NCBI GenBank assembly: GCA_023055425.1
Contig: JALGPY010000004.1
Coordinates: forward strand, 62,519,718 to 62,583,717
DNA: 64,000 nucleotides
Source of the DNA: Linanthus parryae
Lineage: Eukaryota > Streptophyta > Magnoliopsida > Ericales > Polemoniaceae
Direction of reading: 5' to 3'
The notes below the pieces were generated by a model. The model searched no databases. It saw only the letters and a list, made by a program, of their open reading frames with translations, and was not told where the DNA came from. Shown piece after piece: positions 45,051 to 55,733 of this stretch. Within the stretch, counting starts at the first letter, position 1, and each line of letters begins with the position of its first letter. Both the position numbers and the translations under genes were made by a program.

Positions 45051-46602
45051 TGTTGAGTCAAGATCCCTGAATGTGCTTTGACTGGTAATTTTTCTGAGTG
45101 ATGAAAGGCAAAAGGCTAAGACATTAGCAGAAAAGGCATGTCAGTTATCTCAAGGCCTTGAGATTGACAGAACTTCAAAGCCTTGAGTTATCTTATTCTG
45201 CTATGTGTTCTAACATCTTTGTGTTGTAGGATTGGATATCTGATTATGCAAATCAGTGGTTTATGGTATATATTTGTGGTTTGTACTATTTATACATCTA
45301 ACACAATTGCAGATGATCAGAATAGGAAGAATCAAAGTTATCTGGGTTTAAGGTTGAAATGCTCTGAAGCAGGTTCATAGCTCCAAGGCCTTGAGACATG
45401 CCTTCAGCTACTGACAGTTTTACAAAACTTGATTGATTCTTTCTTGCAGGTTATGACTCTTAGTATTGTGATTATTTACTCACTTCTAAGTGTCTTAAAC
45501 TTGTTTTTCATGTCTTATTTGTTCTAGAGAATATGCAGATTATTGTTCTAAGTTTATTAAACATTTTTATCAGAAACTGTATAACCAAACAGTCTCAGTA
45601 CTGTTAGTTGTTTGGATTTTGTTGTTGCAGTGTTTCTTTGCTAATGCAGGTTTGTTAAACGTGCAGGAGAAATATCAACAAACTCCAACGGATATCCACC
45701 TGAAGCTGTTTGAATTTAAGTTGAAAACAGAAGGAGGACTTGTAGGAACTGAGATCCTAAAATCTCTCAATCAGTTTCAGCTGTGGATAAAAGAGACTGG
45801 TTTGAATTTTGAAGTAGAGAGGGGCTTGCAGAATACTCTTAGAGGTGTGACAAATTCGTGGGAGATCATCCATTCAAACACACAATCATTCAAGCTTCAT
45901 TCCAGACTTCTGAAGATCAAATCAATCCAGTCATTCCTGAAGAACACTATCCTGGCTTCAACAGCTTATCTTTATACTGTGTTCTTCATTTGTACTTCCA
46001 TCTGTGTATCTCTATATTATCTTAAACCTCACTTAACCTAGTGGTTGGTTGTTCAAGTGAACAACAAGAGGTTCTTGTTAGCTCAACAATTAGTAGCTGG
46101 AACTAGATAGGTTTGGAACCACAAGTTGTATAGGTGTAAGGGAAATCACTTAGGCTTGAAGATCTAGGGCTGTTTCTGTGTGAGTAATAAGAAGTGTTTG
46201 CCCAATCCTGGTGGGATTAGATCCCTCAGGCAGAGATTAGGTCCATTGGGACTGAACTCTGTACATTTCTTTGTGTTCTTTACCTTTCTGTTTGATTATT
46301 ATCTGCTGCACACAACTCAAATCAACTAGGGTTTAAAAGTTGTTTAGAATTGTTCACAGCTCAAGGCCTTGAAGCTTACATTTTTGCCTTAGTGAGTTTC
46401 AGACAGTTTACAAAATCTCAAGGCCTTGAGATTTGAGTTTCACACAAAGCTATCCTATTAAACTTTAAGTTTCAAAAGAATAAACAACTCGACTAGTAGG
46501 AGAAAACCTTGGAACTCTTGCAAAAAGTTTCCATACTCTATTCAACCCCCCCCCCTTCTAGAGTATTTAGGTCCTGTATTTAGTCTACATTACACACTTT
46601 CA
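45051..46602 (+). repeat. 3' LTR of the SIRE-like element
   Basis: 1,552 bp, TGTTGAGTCAAG...ACACTTTCA. It carries a 47-bp stretch (about 46474-46521, with AAACAACTCGACTAGTAGG) that is missing from the 5' LTR. The palindrome occurs at 45150, 45382, 46361 and 46417-46430. It is followed by the GGACG duplication. Confidence 0.93.
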
Positions 46603-46607
46603 GGACG

Positions 46608-46962
46608 TTCATCCTCTTCAGCATTATTCACATGTGCGCCACATCTTGTGCATTATTCCCCTCAATGTTATTACCTCCGTTTGCACCCCCACACCAAGAC
46701 TTGGTTGTGGATTTGGAGGGTTCAAGTGTGCCACAGCAGCTCGCATCTCGGTCAACTGAGCTCTGAGCTCCTCAGTCTCCCTTTCTCTATTTGCTTCATC
46801 TTCCACAGCTGCAACTCTAGCTGCTTCCGCATCTTGCATACCCTTGCGGATCCTTTCAAACTCGGCTCTAGTTTCATCATCTATGGTAACTGAGCTTGAT
46901 TTCCTCTTATCTCTACGATGTGATAGTAACAGGGATTTCGGGTCTTCAAGTGTTGGATGCAA
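46608..46962 (-). pseudogene. Athila-like gag, N-terminal part (element A)
   Basis: On the minus strand from ATG 46962: MHPTLEDPKSLL, then a charged helical part (ETRAEFERIRKGMQDAEAAR, EELRAQLTEMRAAVAHLNPP). The frame breaks near 46630 and then meets the GGACG target of the SIRE-like element. The downstream part resumes at 35815. It lies about 135 bp inside the primer-binding site, the expected position for gag. Confidence 0.75.
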
Positions 46963-47098
46963 AGGCTCGTCTCTAGAACGGGAAATGCACCGTACAATCT
47001 AACCTGAAATCACAGATCACACAAAACGTAGGTGAGTAATAGATATAACAGAAAAGTAAAATTCCTAAGGCTAGGAATTATAATTAATTTAGCCGAAG

Positions 47099-47116
47099 TC
47101 CCCGCCAACGGCGCCA
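47099..47116 (-). other. Primer-binding site (tRNA-Asp type) of Athila-like element A
   Basis: The plus strand reads TCCCCGCCAACGGCGCCA, one mismatch from the plant tRNA-Asp 3' end. It sits six bases from the LTR edge at 47123, with gag on its left, so element A runs on the minus strand. Confidence 0.85.
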
Positions 47117-47122
47117 AAAACT

Positions 47123-48560
47123 TGACATGTTCCAACTGCAAGTGCACAGTTGTCAGTGTAGTAATAATCTGGTAAATCCGGGTTTGTCGAACCCAAAGGA
47201 CTTCTTGTAAATTAATTGATATTTCTTAACCCTATGTGGGCAAAGCGCGTTGATTTTGTTTTCGAAATCCTACGAAAAATGAAAGACAGCTACTACGTTA
47301 ACCGATTGATGAATCGCACGATTGAAATGGTGAGATTGATGAATGGAGAAATAAGTTCAGGACATCTCTTAGGATCACTAGGGTGTTTGTACCGTTAATA
47401 GTTTATGTTCATATAACACGGATATTTTATACTTATCCAAACGAGCAACACTACCTCGAAGATTCCTCAACCAAGGCCTATGCTTAGACATACATAACTG
47501 ATTCCTCTAGATTACGTACGTCTATGTATGCATTAAGCTTTCGTGTTCTACTCTAGTTCTTTGTTAACTAAACCGATTCCTCTAGTTTAGAATCAACTAG
47601 GGCAAGATTCACGTTTCGGGTAGTAAATACCGATTCCTCAAGCCTTATCTGCCTTTAATCAAACCTATTGTGACGTCATAAAATAAGAATGATAGAAATA
47701 AGCATAAAATCAAGCATGACTAAGCATAAAGATATCTAATTAGCCAAAAGCATGAAATATAATCCATAAACCACCAAACACGGTATTTAAACCCTAGCTA
47801 CCTTCGAGATATCTTGAATAAAGAGCTTAGCTACGCTTACTCATGATCAAAATAACAAGTTTCAAGTTTAACATGAGCAAAAATCAAAGAAAATAGGAGT
47901 TGAGAAGTCAAACGGATGATCCAAAGCTCCACAATGACTCCCAAAGCTCTCAAGAACGTCTTCCTCGATGAGAATACTGATAAAACCAACCCTAACACGT
48001 TGTAATATGTTTCCTTAAAGTTTAACAACTTCCAAATAATTACATAATAACCCCAAACGGACTGCAGATTTTGGCATTCTCTTCGCACGAAGAGAATTTG
48101 TCTTCGTGCGAATATCTTCATGCGAAGACTGTCTTCTCTTCGTGCGAAGGTATTCTTGTTTTCATGCTGCATCATGCTGCAAGAAGAATTTCTGAACTCC
48201 TCTGATTTTGGCTATGTAAATCTCTTCGTGCGAAGAGATTTTATCTTCGTGCGAAGAGATTTAAGGCTGCAGATTTATTTCTTCTTTTCCTTGAATCTTT
48301 CCTCCGAAGCTCGTCTCTTCATCCTCCTTGATCTCCGCGTCCTATTTCCTGCCAACCACAACACGAAACAAGTACCCCGTGATCATATCACAATAAAAGT
48401 GTCCAAATATACAAGAAACGCTCGGATTTAACAATTAACGTTCAAAAACTCAAGTTCTCAATTTAGGCATATTATACTCAAAAGAAGCCAAATTCGCCGA
48501 GTAAAGCACACAAAACGTAGATAAACAAGTAATAAAATAATTCCGAAAACGGAGTTATCA
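47123..48560 (-). repeat. 5' LTR of Athila-like element A
   Basis: Plus-strand TGACATGTTCC...GGAGTTATCA (about 1,438 bp); in element sense it begins TGATAACTCC. It contains CTTCGTGCGAAGA-type inverted motifs, repeated at about 48081-48256. Its right edge cuts into copia pol sequence (WAEAVN at 48590), so element A inserted into that copia copy. The matching 3' LTR is not in the window. Confidence 0.8.
48078..48260. repeat. Short palindromic motif TCTTCGTGCGAAGA repeated within the Athila LTR
   Basis: CTCTTCGCACGAAGAG, TCTTCGTGCGAATA, CTTCATGCGAAGA, CTCTTCGTGCGAAG, CTCTTCGTGCGAAGAG and TCTTCGTGCGAAGAG occur within 180 bp. Each is a near-perfect inverted repeat that could form a small hairpin or bind a dimeric protein. 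This clustering in an LTR suggests a regulatory block, which is an inference. Confidence 0.75.
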
Positions 48561-49420
48561 AGAACAACCTGCAAAATTACTATTGGGCAGAAGCTGTGAA
48601 TATAGCAAACTATATTCTCAACAGGTGCTTGATCAGACCTATATTGAAGAAGACTCCTTATGAGCTGTTCAAAGGAAGAAATCCAAACATTTCTTACTTC
48701 AAACCATTTGGTTGTACCTGCTATGTTCATAATAATGGTAAGGACAATCTTGGTAAGTTTGATGCAAGAAGAAATGAAGGTATTTTTCTTGGTTATTCAC
48801 AGACAAGCAAAGCCTATAGAGTTTACAATAAGAGAACCAACCTTGTTGAAGAAAGTATTCATGTCATATTTGATGAAAAGCAGTGATGGTTCTTTGAGTG
48901 ATGGTTTTGCAGATCTTAATCTGAACAAGCTTGATTCAGAAAATGAAGATGACTCTTCAAAAGGTTCCAAGAAAAAGTTACATGAACACAGAAGACACTT
49001 TCAAGGCCTTGAAAATGAGTTTCAAATCCTTGAAACAAATCCTCCAGAAAAGACAGCTGATCAAAACAAGTTCTAAAAGTCTTGAAAAACAGATTGGAGA
49101 GCTTGAACCTTGGACACCAAGTAAGAGATTTAAATATCTCTCATCTCATCCTGCTGATAACACTTTTGTTATCTAACCACTGGTACACAAACTAGATCAC
49201 AGTTAAAGAATCTTTGTGCTTTTAACGCTTTTATTTCTCTTGTATAACCCAAAACTGTAAAGGAAGTATTACAAGAAGAAGACTGGATCATAGCTATGCA
49301 AAGTGAACTCAATGAGTTTGAAATGAACAAAGTTTAGAATCTAGTTCCTCCACCAAGAGATCAGTCTGTCATTAATACCAAATGGGTATTCAGAAACAAG
49401 TTATATGAGCAACTCTTATG
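48561..49420 (+). pseudogene. Fragment of a second SIRE-like copia pol (integrase end to RT start)
   Basis: YYWAEAVNIANYILNRCLI, PYELFKGRNPNISYFKPFGC and GIFLGYSQTSKAYRVYNK are the integrase C-terminal part. An acidic linker with a TCAAGGCCTTGA copy (49001-49012) follows, then RT start motifs (DWIIAMQSELNEFEMNKV, WVFRNKL). It closely parallels 40240-41080 of the SIRE-like element, so it is the same or a sister family. It is cut on the left by the Athila LTR and ends near 49420, with stops and frameshifts. Confidence 0.88.
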
Positions 49421-50336
49421 AATCCATGTATGACTTTAGTTGTAGGGTGGAATTAGAAGTATACTGCACAACAAATATTCTTATGTGAATCACAAACTAT
49501 AATGAACCATAACCCTTATTTTAATTATTATTAGGTTTTTCTTCAGGTGCACCGCTGTTGGTTTTCAGAATAAGTTTTGCTCTTTTAAAATTGTAAAGTC
49601 ATAGTATGATTAACCATCTATTCATGTTAATGTTTCTGTGTACTATCTTCGTACTTTTTTCAGGGCTTGTTAGCCCGGTTGTAATCATTCACAGGTTTTT
49701 ATCTTATTCATTAAATAATTTGGATAAGGGGAATAACTCTAAAATATGTGTGCGTATTTGTTATAATTTTTCTCCCAGCTGAATATCTTGAATTTGTGCA
49801 TATGTACTGCCAAAGTTTTCAGTATGTAGTGAATATAAGATGATTCAATAAAGGATTATGGGGTGCTCATCTTTAATTTACGTATTTAATCACCTACCCA
49901 AAGGAGGTCGATTAAATTCATCGGTTTTAGAGATAGTGTGAGTCATCAGCAAGTGGATATCTGTTTTTCAAAGAAAACTATTTTCCCAAAAGAATTTAGT
50001 TCCTCGAAGGAATTGTTCTTGCTGATTGACTTGGTTGTGGTCTTGGATAAGTCAAATATGTTCTTCTCAAAAGTGTTTGTATGACGACGTATTGTATGAT
50101 CATGTGAGAATTTTGATAGATTGATCATAATCATATTCCTTAGAATACCCATGTATAAATGTTGATGTTAAAACTAAATAGAATTCTTATTGAAGTTGTT
50201 AGCGATATTGTTGTGAATAATCAGATTTGCGCGATTAAGACTCTTTCGGATAATGACTTTAAGATATGGAAGTGCGATGTTGAGTTAGCCTTGGCTTTGC
50301 GGTGTCCTAGTGCTGTCGTCAACCCCTCTTTCTGTC
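49421..50336. other. Unassigned AT-rich intergenic DNA
   Basis: No gene or paired repeat is recognised. Short frames (68-104 codons) lack domains, except that the frame overlapping 50310-50582 leads into the TCP-like ORF described next. Confidence 0.45.
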
Positions 50337-50582
50337 ATGAGGGCATCTTCAACTCCAGCATCTCGACCAGTGGATCAGTCACGCCCTTTTGGTCGCGCAT
50401 GCTTGATCCTTATCTCGGAGGATATTCAACGTCGCTTAGGGAAATTGGGGCGACTTCTTGGGTTTCGCAATGATACTCAAGTTATTGAGTGGCTTTTTTG
50501 GAAAGCTCGTCCTGCTATTCTAGAGTTAGGTCCTCGTAGGATAGATACTCCTAATGAAGGGTCACAAAATGCTCGTTCCTAG
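50337..50582 (+). CDS. Small ORF with a TCP-domain-like C-terminal half, fragment or tiny gene
   Basis: 81 codons from ATG 50337. The stretch GRACLILISEDIQRRLGKLG and its continuation RLLGFRNDTQVIEWLFWKAR, then PAI, aligns without gaps over 43 positions to the second half of the plant TCP transcription factor domain as I remember it. About 16 positions are identical, including the LG near the helix turn, the I.WL core and A.PAI. The basic DNA-contact region is mostly lost (only 'RPFGRA'). It may be a relic of a TCP gene or a small TCP-like protein that could dimerise without binding DNA. No TATA box is obvious. The similarity comes from memory, so confidence is moderate. Confidence 0.4.
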   Translation: MRASSTPASRPVDQSRPFGRACLILISEDIQRRLGKLGRLLGFRNDTQVIEWLFWKARPAILELGPRRIDTPNEGSQNARS

Positions 50583-50920
50583 TCAGTCAATGTAATGGTC
50601 GTATTCTGGGTTGTACCGTTTTGCCTCATATGTCTCCAAGGGTACTGGTCTTAACTATGTATCTTCTCCATTCTTGAGGAAGTAATGAATTATTAGTCGT
50701 AAGCAAGGTTACCAGAAAAAAAATTTACAAATGAACTAGTTACCCCTCTCAACGGTTATAATTGTGAAAAGAAAATACACATATTTTTTACTTCAATCTC
50801 CAACAGTCAGCAGTCCCTCCAACGGCTAGAAATGGCCAAAAGTCACATTTACCCTTTGTCCTATCCGAATAACGGCTAGTAGGGAGGTTAGGAACGTAAA
50901 TTCGATGCTCTCGGGATTTC
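50583..50920. other. Intergenic DNA upstream of the micropeptide candidate
   Basis: No coding frame. Two CCAACGGCTA-like copies (about 50818 and 50867) and a CAACGG near 50750 form a loose repeat. The stretch would be the promoter region of the small ORF at 50973 if that is real. Confidence 0.4.
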
Positions 50921-51216
50921 TATAAACAGAAGCTCCATAACATACTACCTTCATACCTCAAACATATCTAACATGTCTTCGGAGGGTGTTATGGCTATTA
51001 TGACACTGTTAATAGCCGTGTACGTGATAGTCCTCTTTGCGCACCTCGACTTCTCCTTCATTAATTAATCCGTGTTCCCTTTTCTTTTGGTTTTATTGTT
51101 TGGTTTTATCCTTATGTTGGTAGAGTACCATAGGGAAAAGCAGGAAACATCAATGTATGAAAGGATGAAGTACCAGCGATGTAACTATTTCCTACATTTT
51201 CTCCCTTATGAATAAA
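50921..51216 (+). CDS. Candidate micropeptide gene: TATA box, 31-residue membrane peptide, poly(A) signal
   Basis: TATAAAC at 50921-50927, ATG at 50973, stop at 51066-51068, and AATAAA at 51211-51216. The coding part (50973-51068) is 31 codons: MSSEGVMAIMTL, then a continuous hydrophobic run LIAVYVIVLFAHL, then a short tail. That is one likely membrane helix with few charges. The spacing from TATA box to ATG to poly(A) signal is that of a compact plant gene. In another frame 51095-51212 encodes a longer open stretch (LVEYHREKQETSMYERMKY), so a frameshifted or spliced larger product is possible. I recognise no family; chance is a real alternative. Confidence 0.35.
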
Positions 51217-52889
51217 AGTCTTTTTTTTTTGTCTTGGCAATGATCTAAAAAAATTTAGATAATAAAGTCTTGACTCACAAAATCATCAAAACTACACATC
51301 ACCAGTTCATACGGTATGAACACACAACGAGATCATATAGAGCACAATACTGAAATTCCGGGCGTGCCCTTCTCATGGAGAGTTACCCGCCATGATCAGG
51401 AGAAAGGATCTTTGCTTCGGATTCACAAAACATACTTTATTACATAAAATAGTTCACAAGCGTTGTTCAGAGTTATTAAAAATCATTATATTACAAACAG
51501 CGGAATAGTGAAATTACTATCTTATTCATGCGAGGTGATGCTTCCACTAGTATGCGACGTCCCCATTCCCAACGTAGGCCTCTCCTGTGGTGGTTTTACA
51601 AAACAAGTACACCACAATAAAAGTCAGTAAAAACTGAATTAGAACGCATCACAACCCGTAAATCAGAGACATATGTAAGTATAAAAACATGTTATGACAT
51701 GTTCATTTATTCTAAAAATCAGTTTAGTTCTTTAATCGGGAGGATCCAATACCAATAATCATATCCATTGTGAACAGCGAAATAATCCGCTCGTTCGAAC
51801 CAATCCACCTCAGCATCTAGACCTTAAGTGTCAACACCCCCTACGAGGGAAACTGTTGTCCCAAGAGAGTAGTACTAGAGCCTTACCATGTTCTATTGCG
51901 CCGGGAAACCATAGAGCCACCTTCAACTCATGTCCCAAGCTTTGCTTGGTCAAACCATATCAAGTCCCAAGCTTTGCTGGGTCGAATCATATCAAGTCCC
52001 AAACTTTTCTTGGTCAAACCATATCAAGTCCCCGAGAGTTCATGTTTCCACTTTACGTGATTAGTAGATTAAGTATTATGAAAAGTCTCATTAATATCAT
52101 CTCTAAAATCTCGTCAAGTAGTTGAAAATCATTTATCGTCGAGTGACAAATTCCCAAAATATTAAATTTCAATATTTGAAAGTACGAAGCTCGATCAACG
52201 AAATGACATGTTTAGTACACAAGTAACCAGTAAGCATAATAAATGCGTTCAAAACATTTAAAAGTCAAGTCAAGGCAAGTAGAGACATTATAGTTAAACA
52301 CACGTTTTGAAGAGTAAGGATTGAGCCTACGAACTCACCTACAAGTTCCGGCGGTAGTTTAGATGTAACGATGTAGCCTTCGTCTATGAACTCGGTGTCT
52401 AACAAATAAGGATAAATCTTAATTAATAATTAATCGCTTAATATGCAAATGTCTTATAAATGTCAAGCGGGTTGATTCTAGTTAATTACGCGGTAGTGAC
52501 CTAGTCAAATTTGAGGATGTCCTTTAATTAAGTATTAAGACATTGTTTATTTGTCAAAATGACTAACCCAAATTTATTTATTAGAACACTATATTAATTA
52601 TAAAATTTAATATTAGCTAATATTAATATTAACTTACTAATTTCATCCTACGAACAATAATATTTATTTACTAACTACTAATCATTATTTACTACACTAA
52701 CATTTAATTAGTAATTAGATATTTTTAGTGTAGGATAGCTAGAAATGACTTGTACACTCACCTCCCGTATACATGTCCAATTCTCAAAACATGAACGTTT
52801 GCTATTTTTCAGAAAATACATTTACAACCCCCTATTTCAAGAGTAATTTTCATATGAATTTATAACGTTCCGTTTCCAACTAATTTAAC
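51217..52889. other. Unassigned, LTR-like DNA interrupted by the solo LTR
   Basis: No gene. The style (GGGCGTGCCCTTCTC, GAACTCACCTACAAGTTCC) resembles a worn gypsy LTR on the minus strand, but I could not find its termini. It continues after the solo LTR at 54299. Confidence 0.35.
51932..52027. repeat. 32-bp tandem repeat, three copies
   Basis: Units start GTCCCAA at 51932, 51964 and 51996, each followed by RCTTTKCTKGGTC, AAYCATATCAA. A fourth GTCCCC start at 52028 degenerates at once. Confidence 0.9.
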
Positions 52890-54293
52890 TGTAGGGTTTT
52901 GAACATGGAATCGCAGTGGAAGAAGATAATTATTCCGTTTAAATCCCTCCAAGATTCACAAGTCAAGAACACATAACTATAGTATAGGATTAATATGTGT
53001 TTACCTTTGAGTTCTCCTGTGATGACTTCAAACGCGAATAATGTCACGTTCTCTACGGTTGATCCACACCTGGGATAGAGAATTGGCCCTCCCAACCTTC
53101 TTGTGCTAGCTAGAACGGAGGAAGGAGACAACGGAATCACGCAACGAAGTCACAAGGAGGGGCTCGGCCTCGTTGTGTGGCCGACGGGTTTGGGGCGGCG
53201 GGTAAGGGGCGGACGCCTCTTGCCTTGCTTGCTCTCAACTCTTTTTCTCTCCTCTCAATATGTGTTATGAATGATATGTATTGAGAGTGAAGGAAGGAGT
53301 TCCTTTATATAGTCCAACTACTCCTAGTTGTTTCCATAAAGGGCCCAATACTAGTCATATCCATATATGAATTAGTATTATTTGATAATTAGTCCCACTA
53401 AGTTAGCAACTTGTTGCAATATGATCCTTTTAATTAATCCTTATTAATTAAGTCTCTTGTCCAATTATATCAATATGGCGTGTGACCACATAGGTTTCTA
53501 CTTAATTGGTAGTAACTATTTACAAACATGGAGCAGTGTCTAGCAACATATCCATGCCACCCAATTAATAGAAATAGTCATCTTGACAAACCTTTGTGAT
53601 CTTATTATTGCATCCCTTTGTATCATTATCCGGATTAGACACGAGACATACAAGTCACACTCGTATATCCAATCCATGTTTCTCGATCCTGGAACAACCC
53701 TATCCATGCATATGACATCAATATCCCCATATTGATTCATATGAGCCTGGCCAGACATTCCATAGGCGCCATCCCTCGAGTGGCCTCGGATACTTTCTCC
53801 CGTTATGTGGGAGGGACAAATCCTATCTACATCACTCACCATCTCTAAGCTTGCTTCCTATTGTGCCCAACATGCGCTTTTATAACTACCCGGTTACGGA
53901 GTAGCGTTTGAAGTTGTCAAAGCACAATATTCCACAACTAGAGGATCTAGTTACTTCAAGTCTAAGGATGATAATATCCTATCACCGCGAGAAGCGCTTG
54001 TGACTTTACATAACTTGTATGCAGCCTTCTCGGATTTGGGTCAATCTGGTATGTCATTACTCCTAATACACACCCATGTGTTGGATCGTGATATCTCCAT
54101 ATCAATCCAACCCCATACTAGTCTATAGATAATTGTCCTGTTAATCATTATATTTTACTAGGGATATTTAAGATAAACAACACGATTTGTAAATCTAAGG
54201 ACTTCATTATATTAAATATCTCCATAAATAATACAATGATTATTCTAGCCAATTCATACTAAAATAGATTGCCTCTAGGGCATCTTTCCAACA
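52890..54293 (-). mobile_element. Solo copia LTR with perfect target duplication (1,404 bp)
   Basis: Flanked by TTAAC at 52885-52889 and 54294-54298. On the minus strand it begins TGTTGGAAAGATGCCCTAGA, the start of a widespread plant copia LTR family, and ends CCCTACA. A minus-strand TATA box, GGACTATATAAAGG, lies at about 53312-53325. No internal region or second LTR is present, so it arose by recombination between the two LTRs of a full element. The small frames in it are not genes. Confidence 0.93.
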
Positions 54294-54298
54294 TTAAC

Positions 54299-55733
54299 GT
54301 GAATGATTCCCGTGACGTGTGAGAGTACGAATATGCAAGAACATGTAAAATACGACGCGGGAAAAGAAAGTTATACCGAGTTTCCGATGAAATGAACGGT
54401 GGCCTAATGTTGGCGGCTTTATCCTTATCGGCTTGAAAGAATGGTGTTAAGGAAGTCCTTGGAGTGTCACGGAGTGGACGGTAGCATGTGTGTCCCAAGT
54501 GGTGGTCGTTGGCGGAATTGGTGACGAAGGTAGCTACTTTGACGTTGCTAGTGTGGTTTTAGTTGGGCAATGATTCGGAATCCGTTTTGGCCTCGTTTGA
54601 TCGTGGCTAAGGAATGAAAGTTATAGATAACAAGTATAAGAATATGTAGGATAAAAAAGAGGTCGTTTTGGAGCTAAAACAAAACAGAACAAGAAAGAAC
54701 AACACTGCTGTCCATTGGGTGCTGTTCGGCTAGAGCAGTTTCAGCGCGGGATGAATTCGAGCTCTGTTATGACTCCGTTTGGTCGGGGCCAAAGAATTAA
54801 TTTGTATAGGCAATTAGAGGAATATTTGGTTAAAATTTAGGCCAATTACGAGTTGTAACGAAGGAGATACAGCAAGAACAAGTCCGCTGTCCAGTAGCCG
54901 CTGCTACTGTTGCGACTGTTACTTGTTGCAGCTGTTGGGGCTGCTTCGGGTGGACGTTTTGGCCGATTCTTTGCTGCTAAAAGATGATATGAATATCAGG
55001 GAGTGAGTGTTTGACTTGAGGGGTGGTGGTTATGGTTCTTGTGTTGGTTTGAGATGAGTGAGAGAGCTTGGGTTGGTGGTTATGGAGTTTTCCGGTTATG
55101 GTGTTGTTGGGTGTGATGGAGATGGCAAGGATGATGAAGATGATTATGAAGCCGAGGGAGGTTGTAGCATATAGAGGGAAAAAGAAGAAGTATGAAGAAG
55201 ATGAAGAAGTAGAAAATAATGGAGAAGATAAGAGAATAGTGCTTGCTTTGTTTCTTCAAAAGGCATGATCCGATTTTTACGGAAATGATTGTCGTCTCCA
55301 TGTTCGATTGTGGTTGAAACTTTTGTGATGAAGATAACTTGTGGATTTCATAGAAAATAATCGGGTGTGATATTATCGGTATGTCGTGATAAAAGTCGCC
55401 ACGTAGTATATGTGACACTATAGTGATACACACACTATTAAATATAAGTGTGATATATACGTATATATGCATGTCTATATGGTACACACCCTATTCTAAT
55501 TTATATTTTAAGACATAGTCACCTAGCCATAGTACCAAAAAATATTAAATATAGATGTCAGTTTATACATACATATTTGTTCCTAAAATATATATTTAAA
55601 TTTCGGGTTATTTCATCCACATCCACACCACGTTTATTTATTCTCTATTTATCAAAACCCTACAAAAAGGTGAACCATTCATAAACCGAACATCCAAAAA
55701 AAGTCCAAAACCTAGGATTTCGGTTTGTTCGGT
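54299..55733. other. Unassigned DNA right of the solo LTR
   Basis: No gene is supported. A Lys/Glu-rich 66-codon frame at 55068-55268 has no recognised domain. 54700-55000 has a GC-richer, LTR-like texture continuing from before the solo LTR. From 55430 it is AT-rich. Confidence 0.35.

Larger units (their letters stand above)
35816..46602 (+). mobile_element. SIRE-like Ty1/copia retrotransposon with a third ORF (10.8 kb)
   Basis: LTRs 35816-37320 (1,505 bp) and 45051-46602 (1,552 bp), flanked by GGACG. Order: 5' LTR, tRNA-iMet primer site, gag, protease, integrase, RT, RNase H, about 450 bp of non-coding DNA, a third ORF, polypurine tract, 3' LTR. Long LTRs and an extra ORF after pol are features of the SIRE/Maximus lineage. 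I count roughly 35-40 substitutions between the LTRs (about 2.5%) plus one 47-bp length difference, so it is older than the Tat element. Multiple stops and frameshifts make it non-autonomous. The whole element carries the palindrome CTCAAGGCCTTGAG and variants. Confidence 0.93.

Noticed and set aside
33077..48560. LTR at 33077-34700 and LTR at 47123-48560 as the two ends of one Athila element
   Set aside because: Each has a primer-binding site on its left side, and beyond the shared CTTGAC start I could not align their sequences. They are two 5' LTRs of different elements.
55068..55268. 66-codon Lys/Glu-rich frame
   Set aside because: Low complexity, overlaps a minus-strand frame of similar length, no domain and no promoter.
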